From Microbacterium yannicii PS01 (lineage in GTDB: Bacteria > Actinomycetota > Actinomycetes > Actinomycetales > Microbacteriaceae): a stretch of 42,421 nt of DNA. The DNA lies in the NCBI RefSeq assembly GCF_000304335.1, contig NZ_CAJF01000032.1, forward strand, positions 1 through 42,421. The letters are read 5' to 3'. The notes under the pieces were generated by a model. The model worked only from the letters and a program-made list of their open reading frames with translations. It did not search any database and had not been told where the DNA came from. Made by a program: the position numbers and the translations under genes. Shown piece after piece: positions 24,436 through 31,989 of this stretch. Numbering within the stretch: position 1 is the first letter of the stretch; the number at the start of each line of letters is the position of its first letter.

Positions 24436-25947
24436 ATGATCCGCGCACACCTCACCATCGACCCGCATTTCACTATCGGACCCATCAATCGACGTCTCTT
24501 CGGCTCCTTCGTGGAGCACCTGGGGCGCTGCGTCTACGACGGCATCTACGAACCGGGCCATGAGAAGGCCGACGAGGACGGCTTCCGCACGGACGTCATC
24601 GAGCTGGTGCGCGAGCTCGGCGTCTCGACGATCCGCTATCCCGGCGGCAACTTCGTCTCGGGATACCGCTGGGAGGACGGCGTCGGGCCCCGCGAGGAGC
24701 GACCCCGGCGTCTGGATCTGGCCTGGCACTCGACCGAGACCAACCAGATCGGGCTCGATGAGTTCGCGACCTGGACGAAGAAGGTGGAGGGCGAGCTGAT
24801 GTACGCGGTCAACCTCGGCACCCGCGGCATCCTGGAAGCACTCGACGTGCTGGAGTACGCCAACCTCCGTTCTGGAACCGAGTGGTCCGACAGGCGGGTC
24901 GCGAACGGCTACGCCGAGCCGCACGACATCCGCATGTGGTGCCTGGGCAACGAGATGGACGGACCGTGGCAGCTCGGCCACAGCACAGCCCACGAGTACG
25001 CCCAGCTCGCGTCGAAGACGGCGAGCGCCATGAAGCAGATCGATCCCGGCCTCGAACTCGTCGTGTGCGGCAGCTCGGGTGCGCAGATGCCGACCTTCGG
25101 CCACTGGGAGCACGTCGTGCTGAGCAAGACGTACGACAACGTCGATCTCATCTCGTGCCATGCCTATTACGAGCCGAAGGGCGACGACTACGGCAGCTTC
25201 CTGGCCTCGGGCGTGAACATGGATCGGTTCATCGACGCCGTGGTGGCCACGGCGGATCACGTGAAGGCCGTCCGCCGCAGCGACAAGACGATCAACATCT
25301 CGTTCGACGAGTGGAACGTCTGGTACCAGTCCCGCTACAACGAGGTCGACAAGATCACCGACGTCGCGGAGTGGCCCGTCGCGCCGCGACTGCTGGAGGA
25401 CTCGTACTCGGTTCTCGACGCGGTCGTCTTCGGAAGCCTGATGATCTCGCTCATCCGGCATGCCGACCGGGTCACGGCGGCGAGCCTGGCGCAGCTGGTC
25501 AACGTCATCGCGCCGATCATGACCGAGCCGGGCGGACCTGCCTGGCGGCAGACGACGTTCTATCCGTTCTCCCTCACGAGCCGGCTCGCTCGGCAGGTGG
25601 CCCTCGAGCTCAAGCTCGACTGCCCCACCTATGCCACCGAGGAGTACGGCGATGTGCCGATCGTCGACGCGATCGCCACGCGCGACGAGGACGGCGGTCC
25701 GACGACGGTCTTCGCCGTCAACCGGAGTCTCACCGATGAGGTCACCCTCGAAGTCGACACGGCAGCCCTGGGCGCAGTCGCCGGCGCCGAGGCGGTGTCG
25801 CTGTTCGACGACGACATCCACGCCGCGAACACGCTAGGCGATCCGGAGCGCGTGACGCCCCGCGCGAACACGTCTATCGAGGTAGGGGAGGGGACGATCA
25901 GGATCACTCTTCCTCCGGTGTCATGGACGGCACTGACTCTCGACTGA
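24436..25947 (+). CDS. alpha-L-arabinofuranosidase, GH51
   Basis: The 503-residue cytosolic enzyme (no signal peptide) removes terminal arabinofuranose from imported arabino-oligosaccharides by a retaining mechanism. Key motifs are the N-terminal RLFGSFVEHLGRCVY, RYPGGNFVSGY, acid/base Glu173 in CLGNEMDGPW, and nucleophile Glu292 in SFDEWNVWY; a C-terminal beta domain (FAVNRSLTDEVTLEV) follows. Length is typical. ATG 24436 lies after a TGGAAGAG sequence. Its place behind the importer shows the sugar taken up is probably an arabinoside. Confidence 0.96.
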   Translation: MIRAHLTIDPHFTIGPINRRLFGSFVEHLGRCVYDGIYEPGHEKADEDGFRTDVIELVRELGVSTIRYPGGNFVSGYRWEDGVGPREERPRRLDLAWHSTETNQIGLDEFATWTKKVEGELMYAVNLGTRGILEALDVLEYANLRSGTEWSDRRVANGYAEPHDIRMWCLGNEMDGPWQLGHSTAHEYAQLASKTASAMKQIDPGLELVVCGSSGAQMPTFGHWEHVVLSKTYDNVDLISCHAYYEPKGDDYGSFLASGVNMDRFIDAVVATADHVKAVRRSDKTINISFDEWNVWYQSRYNEVDKITDVAEWPVAPRLLEDSYSVLDAVVFGSLMISLIRHADRVTAASLAQLVNVIAPIMTEPGGPAWRQTTFYPFSLTSRLARQVALELKLDCPTYATEEYGDVPIVDAIATRDEDGGPTTVFAVNRSLTDEVTLEVDTAALGAVAGAEAVSLFDDDIHAANTLGDPERVTPRANTSIEVGEGTIRITLPPVSWTALTLD

Positions 25948-25989
25948 GCGGCCGGCGCGGATCCTCCGGAGCACGATTGGGGTGAGGTG

Positions 25990-27009
25990 ATGGCACGAAC
26001 CCAGCGCGTGACCCTCAGCGAGATCGCCGCGCAGGCGGGGGTGTCGCTGTCGACCATCTCGAAGGTGCTCAACGGCGGGTCCGATGTGTCGTCGTCCACG
26101 CGGGCGCTCGTCGAGGAGCATCTCCACACGAGCGGCTACCGTCGCAGGAAGAGCAGGCAGCGCCGCGAGTACATCGAGGTGGTCCTCTACGAACTCGAGA
26201 GCGAGTGGGCACTGAGGATCCTCGAGGGCGTACGCGAGAGCGCCGCCGAGGCGGGGCTGGCGGTCTCACTCTCGGTCAGCGGCGACCGTCGCGCGCCGGG
26301 ATCGGAGTGGCTGGAATCCGTCGTTCGCCGCGCTCCCACCGGCATCGTCCTGCTCTTCGCCGGCATCCCGGAGGAGGAGCAGCGCAGGCTCCGAGCACGC
26401 GGCATCCCGTACGTCATCATCGATCCCGCGGGCGATCCCGCTCAGGACGTCCCGTCGGTCGGTTCGGCGAACTGGTCGGGCGGGCTGGCGGCGACACGGC
26501 ATCTGCTCGATCTGGGACACCGCCGCATCGCGGCGATCACCGGCCCCGAGTCGGTGATGTGCTCGCTCGCGCGGCTCGACGGGTATCGCGCGGCGATGTC
26601 GTCGGCGCGGACCCCCGTCGCGCCGGAGTGGGTCCGCTTCGGAGACTTCCGGCGCGAAGGAGGAGAGCAGCACGCAGCCGAGCTGCTGCGCCTGCCTGAT
26701 CCGCCGACGGCCATCTTCGCCGGCAACGACGCGCAGGCGCTTGGGGTGCTGCACGCGGCGGCCGCTCTGGAGGTGAGCGTTCCGGAGCAGCTGTCGGTGG
26801 TGGGATTCGACGATCTCGCCATCACCGAACTCGCCCGGCCGCGGCTGACGACCGTGCACCAGCCGCTGCGCGAGATGGCTGAGGAGGCCACACGGCTCGT
26901 CCTGCGGCTCCTGGACGACCCGCAGCCCGACGTGACGCGGATCGAGCTCGCGACGCGGCTCGTGATCCGCGATTCCACGGCCGGGCCGCTCGCCGTCGCC
27001 CTCGCGTGA
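25990..27009 (+). CDS. LacI-family regulator, second of the arabinose locus
   Basis: The 339-residue protein has a helix-turn-helix (VTLSEIAAQAGVSLSTISKVLNGG), a basic hinge unusually rich in Arg and Lys (RRRKSRQRREY), and a sugar-binding domain (GIVLLFAGIP, FAGNDAQALGVL, VVGFDDLAITELARPRLT). Its recognition helix differs from that of the first LacI protein (STISKVLN against KTVSNVIN), so it may read another operator. It lies 42 bases behind the arabinofuranosidase and is probably in that operon. ATG 25990 follows a GGTGAGGTG sequence. Confidence 0.9.
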   Translation: MARTQRVTLSEIAAQAGVSLSTISKVLNGGSDVSSSTRALVEEHLHTSGYRRRKSRQRREYIEVVLYELESEWALRILEGVRESAAEAGLAVSLSVSGDRRAPGSEWLESVVRRAPTGIVLLFAGIPEEEQRRLRARGIPYVIIDPAGDPAQDVPSVGSANWSGGLAATRHLLDLGHRRIAAITGPESVMCSLARLDGYRAAMSSARTPVAPEWVRFGDFRREGGEQHAAELLRLPDPPTAIFAGNDAQALGVLHAAAALEVSVPEQLSVVGFDDLAITELARPRLTTVHQPLREMAEEATRLVLRLLDDPQPDVTRIELATRLVIRDSTAGPLAVALA

Positions 27010-27047
27010 CGAGCCTCGACCACATGATCGTTGCGTCGGACGCTGAT

Positions 27048-27061
27048 TTACGACGTTGTAC
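27048..27061. promoter_or_regulatory. LacI-type operator upstream of esterase promoter
   Basis: TTACGACGTTGTAC matches the palindrome at 20997-21010 except in one half and lies just upstream of the -35 box. Confidence 0.6.
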
Positions 27062-27069
27062 ATTTTTCC

Positions 27070-27099
27070 TTGACCGCTAACGATCACGTCTGCAACAGT
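27070..27099 (+). promoter_or_regulatory. promoter of tandem esterase gene
   Basis: TTGACC (27070-27075), an 18-base spacer, and TGC-AACAGT (27091-27099), an extended -10. The decamer TGCAACAGTG is identical to that at the importer promoter (20973-20982). Confidence 0.55.
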
Positions 27100-27113
27100 G
27101 GGGCCGACGGGAA

Positions 27114-27127
27114 TTACTACGTTGTAA
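27114..27127. promoter_or_regulatory. LacI-type operator downstream of esterase promoter
   Basis: TTACTACGTTGTAA, palindromic but for one pair and centred on C-G, sits just after the expected transcription start. Confidence 0.65.
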
Positions 27128-27215
27128 AGCAGCATCGCCGCTGCCCCGTCTTCGCACCTCGGCCCGCGGGCCTCGCGCCCTCGCCGGTCGTTGAATCACA
27201 CGAGATGAGGAATCG

Positions 27216-29972
27216 ATGCAGATCACATCCGAGAGCCGGCGTCCTCGCCGGTCCGGCAGGTCGAGACGGGTCGTCGCGCTGGTCACAGCCGCACTCGTCG
27301 CCCTGACCGGTCTCGCGGCTGCCGCCCCCGCGGCCGCCGCCGATCCCTGGATCGCCGTCCAGGAGGACGGGTACCTGCGGATCGCGGTCCCCGCCGCCGC
27401 CGTCGAGGAAGCGGTCGGACCGGTATCGCAGGTCGTCGTCGAGGGCAACTTCGGGCCCTCGCACAATTGGGCGCAGATCGGTCTGCAGCGCAGCGGCGCC
27501 AACTGGACCGCGACCTACGGACCCTTCGAACCGGGCCTGTACTACTACCAGGTCACCGGAGACGACAGCAAGGTGCTGAAGGATTCGAGCAACCCGACGA
27601 GCGTCGCCTCCGAGCCGGAGTGGAGCACGTTCTTCATTCCCGGTGAGTCCGCGGCCCTGCTCGCCGACAGCGCCGAGGAAGCGGGCACGATCGAGACGCT
27701 CGCGTACGACAGCTCCGTCGCCGGCGAGGAGCGGCAGGCGCTCGTGTGGGTGCCTCCGACCTACAAGCCCAAGGGCAAGAAGCTCCCGGTGCTCTATCTG
27801 CAGCACGGTGGCGGACAGAGCTACCGCGATTGGGTGGAGGTCGGGCGGGCCGAGCAGATCCTCGACAACCTCTGGCTGTCGGGTCAGCTCGAAGACATGC
27901 TCGTCGTGATGGGCAACGGGAACGTGGACGACTTCTCGGCGGAGCTGCTGGAGAACATCGTTCCCGCGGTGGAGGGCACCTACAACGTGTCGCCCTCGAA
28001 GAACAAGCGCGCGCTGGCTGGTCTGTCGATGGGCGGCGGTCAGACGTTCGAGGTGTTCAGCGAGCACCCGGGAGAGTTCAGCGCGATCGGCACGTTCGGC
28101 GCCGGGCGCTTCGGTGACCTGGACGACATCCCGGTCCGGAAGATGAACAACCGCACCGACCTCTTCCGCGTCTATGTCGGCAACAAGACCGACGTCGCGT
28201 ACAACGACGTCTTCGACTCCTTCCAGAAGTTCGATGCGCTCGGTCTGGAGTACCAGTTCGACGGCGTGAACCCGGATGCGGGACACAACTGGAACGCGTG
28301 GCAGGAGAACCTCATCGACTTCGCGCCCCGTCTGTTCACGGGAGCGTCGTCGGACCCGGGCATGAGCGAGGGGCACACGGCCCTCACGGAGCGGTTCGAA
28401 CCGCCCGCTCCGGGCACGACGCCGACCCCCTTCATCACCGACGACGGCTTTGTGACGTTCGAGACCACGACGGACTTCGCCGACGCGGAGTACGTGTCGG
28501 TTTGGGCGAACTGGGCCCCGGGCGGCAGCTGGCTCCGAGTGGAGATGAACAAGGTCGGCGACCGCTGGCGCGCGACGGTGGGTCCGCTCGAGGAGAAGTT
28601 CTACCACTACCGGCTCATCGTCGACCGTCAGGCGGTCAAGGATGCATCCAACCCGACGAAGGTGACGTCCGAGCCGGCGTGGAGCACGTTCCTCATCGAG
28701 GGCGAGGGATCGCGCCTGCTCACGGACGTCCCGGAGGGGCAGGGTGGCGACCTCGAGGTGATGTCGTACCAGAGCTCCGTCGCCGGGCAGGAGCGCAGCG
28801 CGTACGTCTGGACCCCGCCGGGGTACGACGCCGAGCGCCCCGAGCCCTATCCGCTGTTCGTGCTGAACCACGGCGGCGGACAGAGCTGGACCGATTGGGT
28901 CGAGGTCGGGCGGGCGCGCCAGATCCTCGACAACCTGTCCAACGACGGGTCGATCCAGCCGATGGTCGTCGTGATGCCCAACGGCAATGTCAGCGACTAC
29001 CCCCGGGAGTTGCTCGAGAACGTCGTGCCGGTGACCGAGGAGCGCTACAACGTCAGCAGCAATCCCGCCAAGCGCGCGCTCGCCGGGCTCTCGGCCGGTG
29101 GTGCGCGCACGGTCTCGGTGCTCAAGGCACACCCCGGTGAGTTCGCGTGGATCGGGACGTTCGCGGCCGGGTTCGGCGGCACGGCCGGAGTGGATGCGGC
29201 GGCGATCAACGCCGGCACGGAGCTCTACCGGCTCTACACCGGCGACATCACCGACTTCACCTACGGGTCGGTGATGAACTCCCTCCCGGTGCTGGACCAG
29301 CTGGGCATCGAGTACGAGTTCAACGGGGTGACTGTCGGGCCTCACGGATGGGACGTGTGGCAGAAGAACCTGATCGACTTCGCCCCGCGCCTGTTCCAGA
29401 CCCTCCCCGCCGACACCGTGCGGCCGGAGGCGACCCTGGTCTCGCCGGCCACGCCGGGTCCGTTCGGGGCCGTGGACCTGCGAGTCGACGCCGCTGACCT
29501 CGGTGGTCTGGAGCGCATCGTGGCGAACGTCTACCGCGGTTCGACTCTCGTGCAGAGCACTCAGACAGCGATCGGCGGCGCCGAGAGCGGTGTGCACACG
29601 GCGACGGTGAACCTGCCGTCGGGCGAGTACACGGTGCGCTACAACGCGCAGGACCGCGCGGGCAACATCTCCCAGACGGGATCGTTCGCGTTCACGGTCG
29701 ACGTCGACGCACCGACGGCGACCGTGAAGGACGGTGCCGAGTTCACCGTGCCGGCCGGTGATGCCTACTCGGTCATCAGCTACAAGCTGCATGACCCGGT
29801 GGGAATCGACAAGGTCGTCATCAACGGTGTGACGAAGGACCTCACGAACAACGCGTGGTCGGATGTCAACGGCATCCGTCCCGGAGTGTTCGGGGCGGTC
29901 GCCGGTGAGAACGAGATGGTCGTGTTCGACATCGCGGGCAACACCGCGAGCTACACCTTCCAGCTCCAGTAG
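27216..29972 (+). CDS. secreted protein with two tandem CE1-type esterase units
   Basis: The 918-residue protein has a long basic signal peptide (to about residue 42, ending AAPAAAA) and two homologous units of about 355 residues. Each has a beta-sandwich E-set/CBM48-like N-domain with the motif EPxWSTF, then an alpha/beta-hydrolase with LxHGGGQSxxDWVEVGRAxQILDN. Nucleophiles are Ser271 (GLSMGG) and Ser626 (GLSAGG); catalytic histidines are probably His357 and His710. A C-terminal region (from about residue 735) has Ig-like or FIVAR-like beta strands. CE1 enzymes cleave feruloyl or acetyl esters from arabinoxylan; polymer debranching outside the cell fits the neighbouring arabinose genes. Both triads seem intact. 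The substrate ester is not predictable. Confidence 0.88.
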   Translation: MQITSESRRPRRSGRSRRVVALVTAALVALTGLAAAAPAAAADPWIAVQEDGYLRIAVPAAAVEEAVGPVSQVVVEGNFGPSHNWAQIGLQRSGANWTATYGPFEPGLYYYQVTGDDSKVLKDSSNPTSVASEPEWSTFFIPGESAALLADSAEEAGTIETLAYDSSVAGEERQALVWVPPTYKPKGKKLPVLYLQHGGGQSYRDWVEVGRAEQILDNLWLSGQLEDMLVVMGNGNVDDFSAELLENIVPAVEGTYNVSPSKNKRALAGLSMGGGQTFEVFSEHPGEFSAIGTFGAGRFGDLDDIPVRKMNNRTDLFRVYVGNKTDVAYNDVFDSFQKFDALGLEYQFDGVNPDAGHNWNAWQENLIDFAPRLFTGASSDPGMSEGHTALTERFEPPAPGTTPTPFITDDGFVTFETTTDFADAEYVSVWANWAPGGSWLRVEMNKVGDRWRATVGPLEEKFYHYRLIVDRQAVKDASNPTKVTSEPAWSTFLIEGEGSRLLTDVPEGQGGDLEVMSYQSSVAGQERSAYVWTPPGYDAERPEPYPLFVLNHGGGQSWTDWVEVGRARQILDNLSNDGSIQPMVVVMPNGNVSDYPRELLENVVPVTEERYNVSSNPAKRALAGLSAGGARTVSVLKAHPGEFAWIGTFAAGFGGTAGVDAAAINAGTELYRLYTGDITDFTYGSVMNSLPVLDQLGIEYEFNGVTVGPHGWDVWQKNLIDFAPRLFQTLPADTVRPEATLVSPATPGPFGAVDLRVDAADLGGLERIVANVYRGSTLVQSTQTAIGGAESGVHTATVNLPSGEYTVRYNAQDRAGNISQTGSFAFTVDVDAPTATVKDGAEFTVPAGDAYSVISYKLHDPVGIDKVVINGVTKDLTNNAWSDVNGIRPGVFGAVAGENEMVVFDIAGNTASYTFQLQ

Positions 29973-29984
29973 GACGCACATGCA

Positions 29985-30016
29985 CCGACGCTCTCCCCGG
30001 ATGGGGGGAGCGTCGG
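29985..30016 (+). terminator. strong terminator hairpin after esterase gene
   Basis: A 14-base stem (CCGACGCTCTCCCC with GGGGGGAGCGTCGG, one U-G wobble) and a GGAT loop lie 13 bases after the esterase stop. It has no T tract. Confidence 0.75.
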
Positions 30017-30107
30017 CGCATGTCTGCGCGGCGTCACCCCGAAGCCGGCATCCGGCTCACGGCGAGGGCATCGCGGCGGTGTCGCTGACCATCAGACCAT
30101 CGTGTCA

Positions 30108-30125
30108 TGTAAAGAATTCTTGACA
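30108..30125. promoter_or_regulatory. palindromic operator overlapping -35
   Basis: TGTAAAGAATTCTTGACA is an 18-base palindrome with one mismatched pair; its right half contains the -35 hexamer. Confidence 0.65.
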
Positions 30126-30149
30126 GAACCGATCGTGCGGGGCTACTCT
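30120..30149 (+). promoter_or_regulatory. promoter of membrane protein/XRE operon
   Basis: TTGACA (30120-30125), an 18-base spacer, and TACTCT (30144-30149). The likely transcription start falls in the second operator. Confidence 0.7.
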
Positions 30150-30153
30150 CCGG

Positions 30154-30171
30154 TGTAAAGAATCTTTTACT
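30154..30171. promoter_or_regulatory. palindromic operator at transcription start
   Basis: TGTAAAGAATCTTTTACT repeats the ten bases TGTAAAGAAT of the first operator at a distance of 46 bases and has GTAAA/TTTAC arms. Confidence 0.65.
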
Positions 30172-30186
30172 CGGAGGGTCGTCGTC

Positions 30187-30621
30187 ATGGTTTACGAAGA
30201 GCGCAACGTCTGGGCGGGGCTCATCGTCAGCCTCGTCGGGATGACCGTCTATGTCATCGTCGTGCTGAGTCGGGCCGGAGGCGGCCCGCTCACCGAGGTC
30301 GACTGGGTCCCGATCATGCTGTGGACCATCGGCGGCAGCATCGTTGCCACCATCGTGCTCAGCATCCTGTGGGGCATCCTCGCCGGCATGTTCGACCCGG
30401 AGGGCGTCGGCAAGTCCGACCAGCGCGACCGCGACATCGCACGGATGGGGAGTCGCGTGGGTCAGGCCTTCCTCGTGATCGCCGGCCTCGGCGTGATCGT
30501 GCTGTGCGCGGTCGAGGCGGACTGGTTCTGGATCGCCAACACGATGTTCTTCGGCTTCGCGCTCTCGGCGATGGTCGGCGGAGTCGCCAGCGTCATCGCC
30601 TACCGCCGGGGGCTGGTCTGA
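30187..30621 (+). CDS. four-span membrane protein linked to XRE regulator (DUF2178-like)
   Basis: The 144-residue protein has four hydrophobic segments in two pairs (about residues 8-27 and 42-65; 92-108 and 114-135) separated by a polar, Asp/Arg-rich cytoplasmic loop (FDPEGVGKSDQRDRDIAR). Small four-span proteins of this kind recur next to short XRE regulators across bacteria. Its job is unknown; it may sequester or signal to the regulator. ATG 30187 follows GGAGG by nine bases. The stop overlaps the regulator start by one base (TGATG). Confidence 0.8.
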   Translation: MVYEERNVWAGLIVSLVGMTVYVIVVLSRAGGGPLTEVDWVPIMLWTIGGSIVATIVLSILWGILAGMFDPEGVGKSDQRDRDIARMGSRVGQAFLVIAGLGVIVLCAVEADWFWIANTMFFGFALSAMVGGVASVIAYRRGLV

Positions 30622-30836
30622 TGGTCAAGCCCACGCGCGTCACCAACGCCATCCGTTCGCTGCGCGAGTCCGCGGGACTCACGCAGGCCGATCTGGCCGG
30701 GCGCATCGGCGTCACCCGTCAGACCCTCATCGCGATCGAGCAGGGCAAGTACTCGCCCACGCTCGAGCTCGCCTTCCAGATCTCCCGCGTCTTCGGGGTC
30801 GGCCTCGATGACGTCTTCCAATACCCGGAGGCATGA
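30621..30836 (+). CDS. XRE-family helix-turn-helix regulator
   Basis: The 71-residue protein is almost only a helix-turn-helix: RVTNAIRSLRESAGLTQADL, GRIGVTRQTLIAIEQGKYSP and FQISRVFGVGLDDVF. It matches the short XRE regulators (YozG/PF01381 type) that accompany a small membrane protein. It is coupled by TGATG to that gene. The two TGTAAAG-type palindromes around the operon promoter are probable binding sites, implying autorepression. Confidence 0.88.
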   Translation: MVKPTRVTNAIRSLRESAGLTQADLAGRIGVTRQTLIAIEQGKYSPTLELAFQISRVFGVGLDDVFQYPEA

Positions 30837-30837
30837 C

Positions 30838-31863
30838 ATGACCGCTCGAGCCCCTCACGACGCGCCCGCTCTCACCGGCACGATGCCCGCGTGGCGTCAG
30901 CATCGCTACGGCGATCCCGATGTTGTCGCCCTCGAAGAGACCCGCATCCCCGCTCCCGGACCCGGCGAGGTGCTGCTGCGCGTTCGCGCGACCGCACTCA
31001 ACAACGGCGACATCCGCGTGCTCCGCGGTGAACCGCTACTGGTGCGTCTCGCGTTCGGCCTGCGGCGCCCGAAGCAGCCGGTGCGGGGAATGGATGTCGC
31101 CGCCACCGTCGCCGGGCTCGGGAAAGGCGTCACGGAGTTCGCGGTCGGCGACGAGATCGTCGTCGAGCTGCCCGCGGGCGGCGGGCTCGCCGCCTCTGCG
31201 ATCGCGCCCGTGAAACGGCTGGTGCGGCGGCCGGCCGGTCTGGCCCCGGCCGTCGCGGCCGCCCTTCCCATCGCGGCGGGCACCGCGTGGCAGGCGCTCG
31301 ATCGGGCGCGCGTCGCAGCGGGCCAGCGGGTCCTCGTCATCGGCGCCTCGGGCGGGGTGGGGCACTTCGCCGTGCAGCTGGCCGCCCTCCGGGGCGCCGA
31401 GGTGTGGGCGCTGTCGGGCGAGCCGAATCGGGAGCTTGTCGAAAGCCTCGGCGCAACCCGCACCTTCGACTACCGGCGGGTGCAGCCGGGGTCGGCCGAG
31501 CTTCCGGACGGCTCGTTCGACGCGGTGATCGACATCGCCGGCACCGCTCCGCTGCGCGCGCTGCAGCGACTCGTGCGCGACGGCGGCGCGGTCGCACTCG
31601 TGTCGGGCGAGGGCGGACGGGTTCTGGGTCCGATCGGCCGGCTGGCCGCGGCATCCGCTCGCTCGCTCTTCTCGCGCCGGCGGTTGCGGCCGGTCGCGGC
31701 CGTCGCGAACCGCGACATCCTCGCCGAATTGGTCGCGCTGGCCGAGGCAGGCCGCATCCAGCCCGTCATCGAGCGCACCTATGCGTTCGGCGAGAGCGCC
31801 GCCGCGCTTGTGCACGTGGCCGCCGGCCACACAGCCGGCAAGGTCGTGGTGCTCGCGGCATAA
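30838..31863 (+). CDS. NAD(P)-dependent alcohol dehydrogenase, quinone-oxidoreductase type
   Basis: The 341-residue cytosolic protein belongs to the medium-chain dehydrogenases: GroES-like N-domain (GEVLLRVRATALNNGDIRV, GMDVAATVAGLG) and Rossmann domain with the nucleotide loop VLVIGASGGVGHFAVQLAA. No catalytic or structural zinc cysteines are present, so it resembles NADPH:quinone or enone reductases. The start at 30838 is one base after the XRE stop, with GGAGG seven bases upstream, so it is the third gene of the operon and probably shares control by the TGTAAAG operators. Confidence 0.85.
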   Translation: MTARAPHDAPALTGTMPAWRQHRYGDPDVVALEETRIPAPGPGEVLLRVRATALNNGDIRVLRGEPLLVRLAFGLRRPKQPVRGMDVAATVAGLGKGVTEFAVGDEIVVELPAGGGLAASAIAPVKRLVRRPAGLAPAVAAALPIAAGTAWQALDRARVAAGQRVLVIGASGGVGHFAVQLAALRGAEVWALSGEPNRELVESLGATRTFDYRRVQPGSAELPDGSFDAVIDIAGTAPLRALQRLVRDGGAVALVSGEGGRVLGPIGRLAAASARSLFSRRRLRPVAAVANRDILAELVALAEAGRIQPVIERTYAFGESAAALVHVAAGHTAGKVVVLAA

Positions 31864-31867
31864 GAGC

Positions 31868-31889
31868 GTGCAGATCTCAGGCTCTGCAC
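31868..31889. terminator. weak hairpin after the dehydrogenase gene
   Basis: GTGCAGA and TCTGCAC pair around an eight-base loop five bases past the stop. No T tract. Confidence 0.35.
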
Positions 31890-31989
31890 AGGAGGCGTGA
31901 GAGAATGAGGGCGGCGTGCCCGAGTCGCCGGCTTCCGCAGCTCCGCCGGGCCTCTGGACAGCGTCCGCCGCACGTTCGCAAGGAGACTG

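Noticed and set aside
31431..31445. GAGCTTGTCGAAAG in the dehydrogenase gene resembles the REP-like arm
   Set aside because: It encodes ELVESLGA, a normal conserved stretch of this dehydrogenase family, so the likeness is probably chance.
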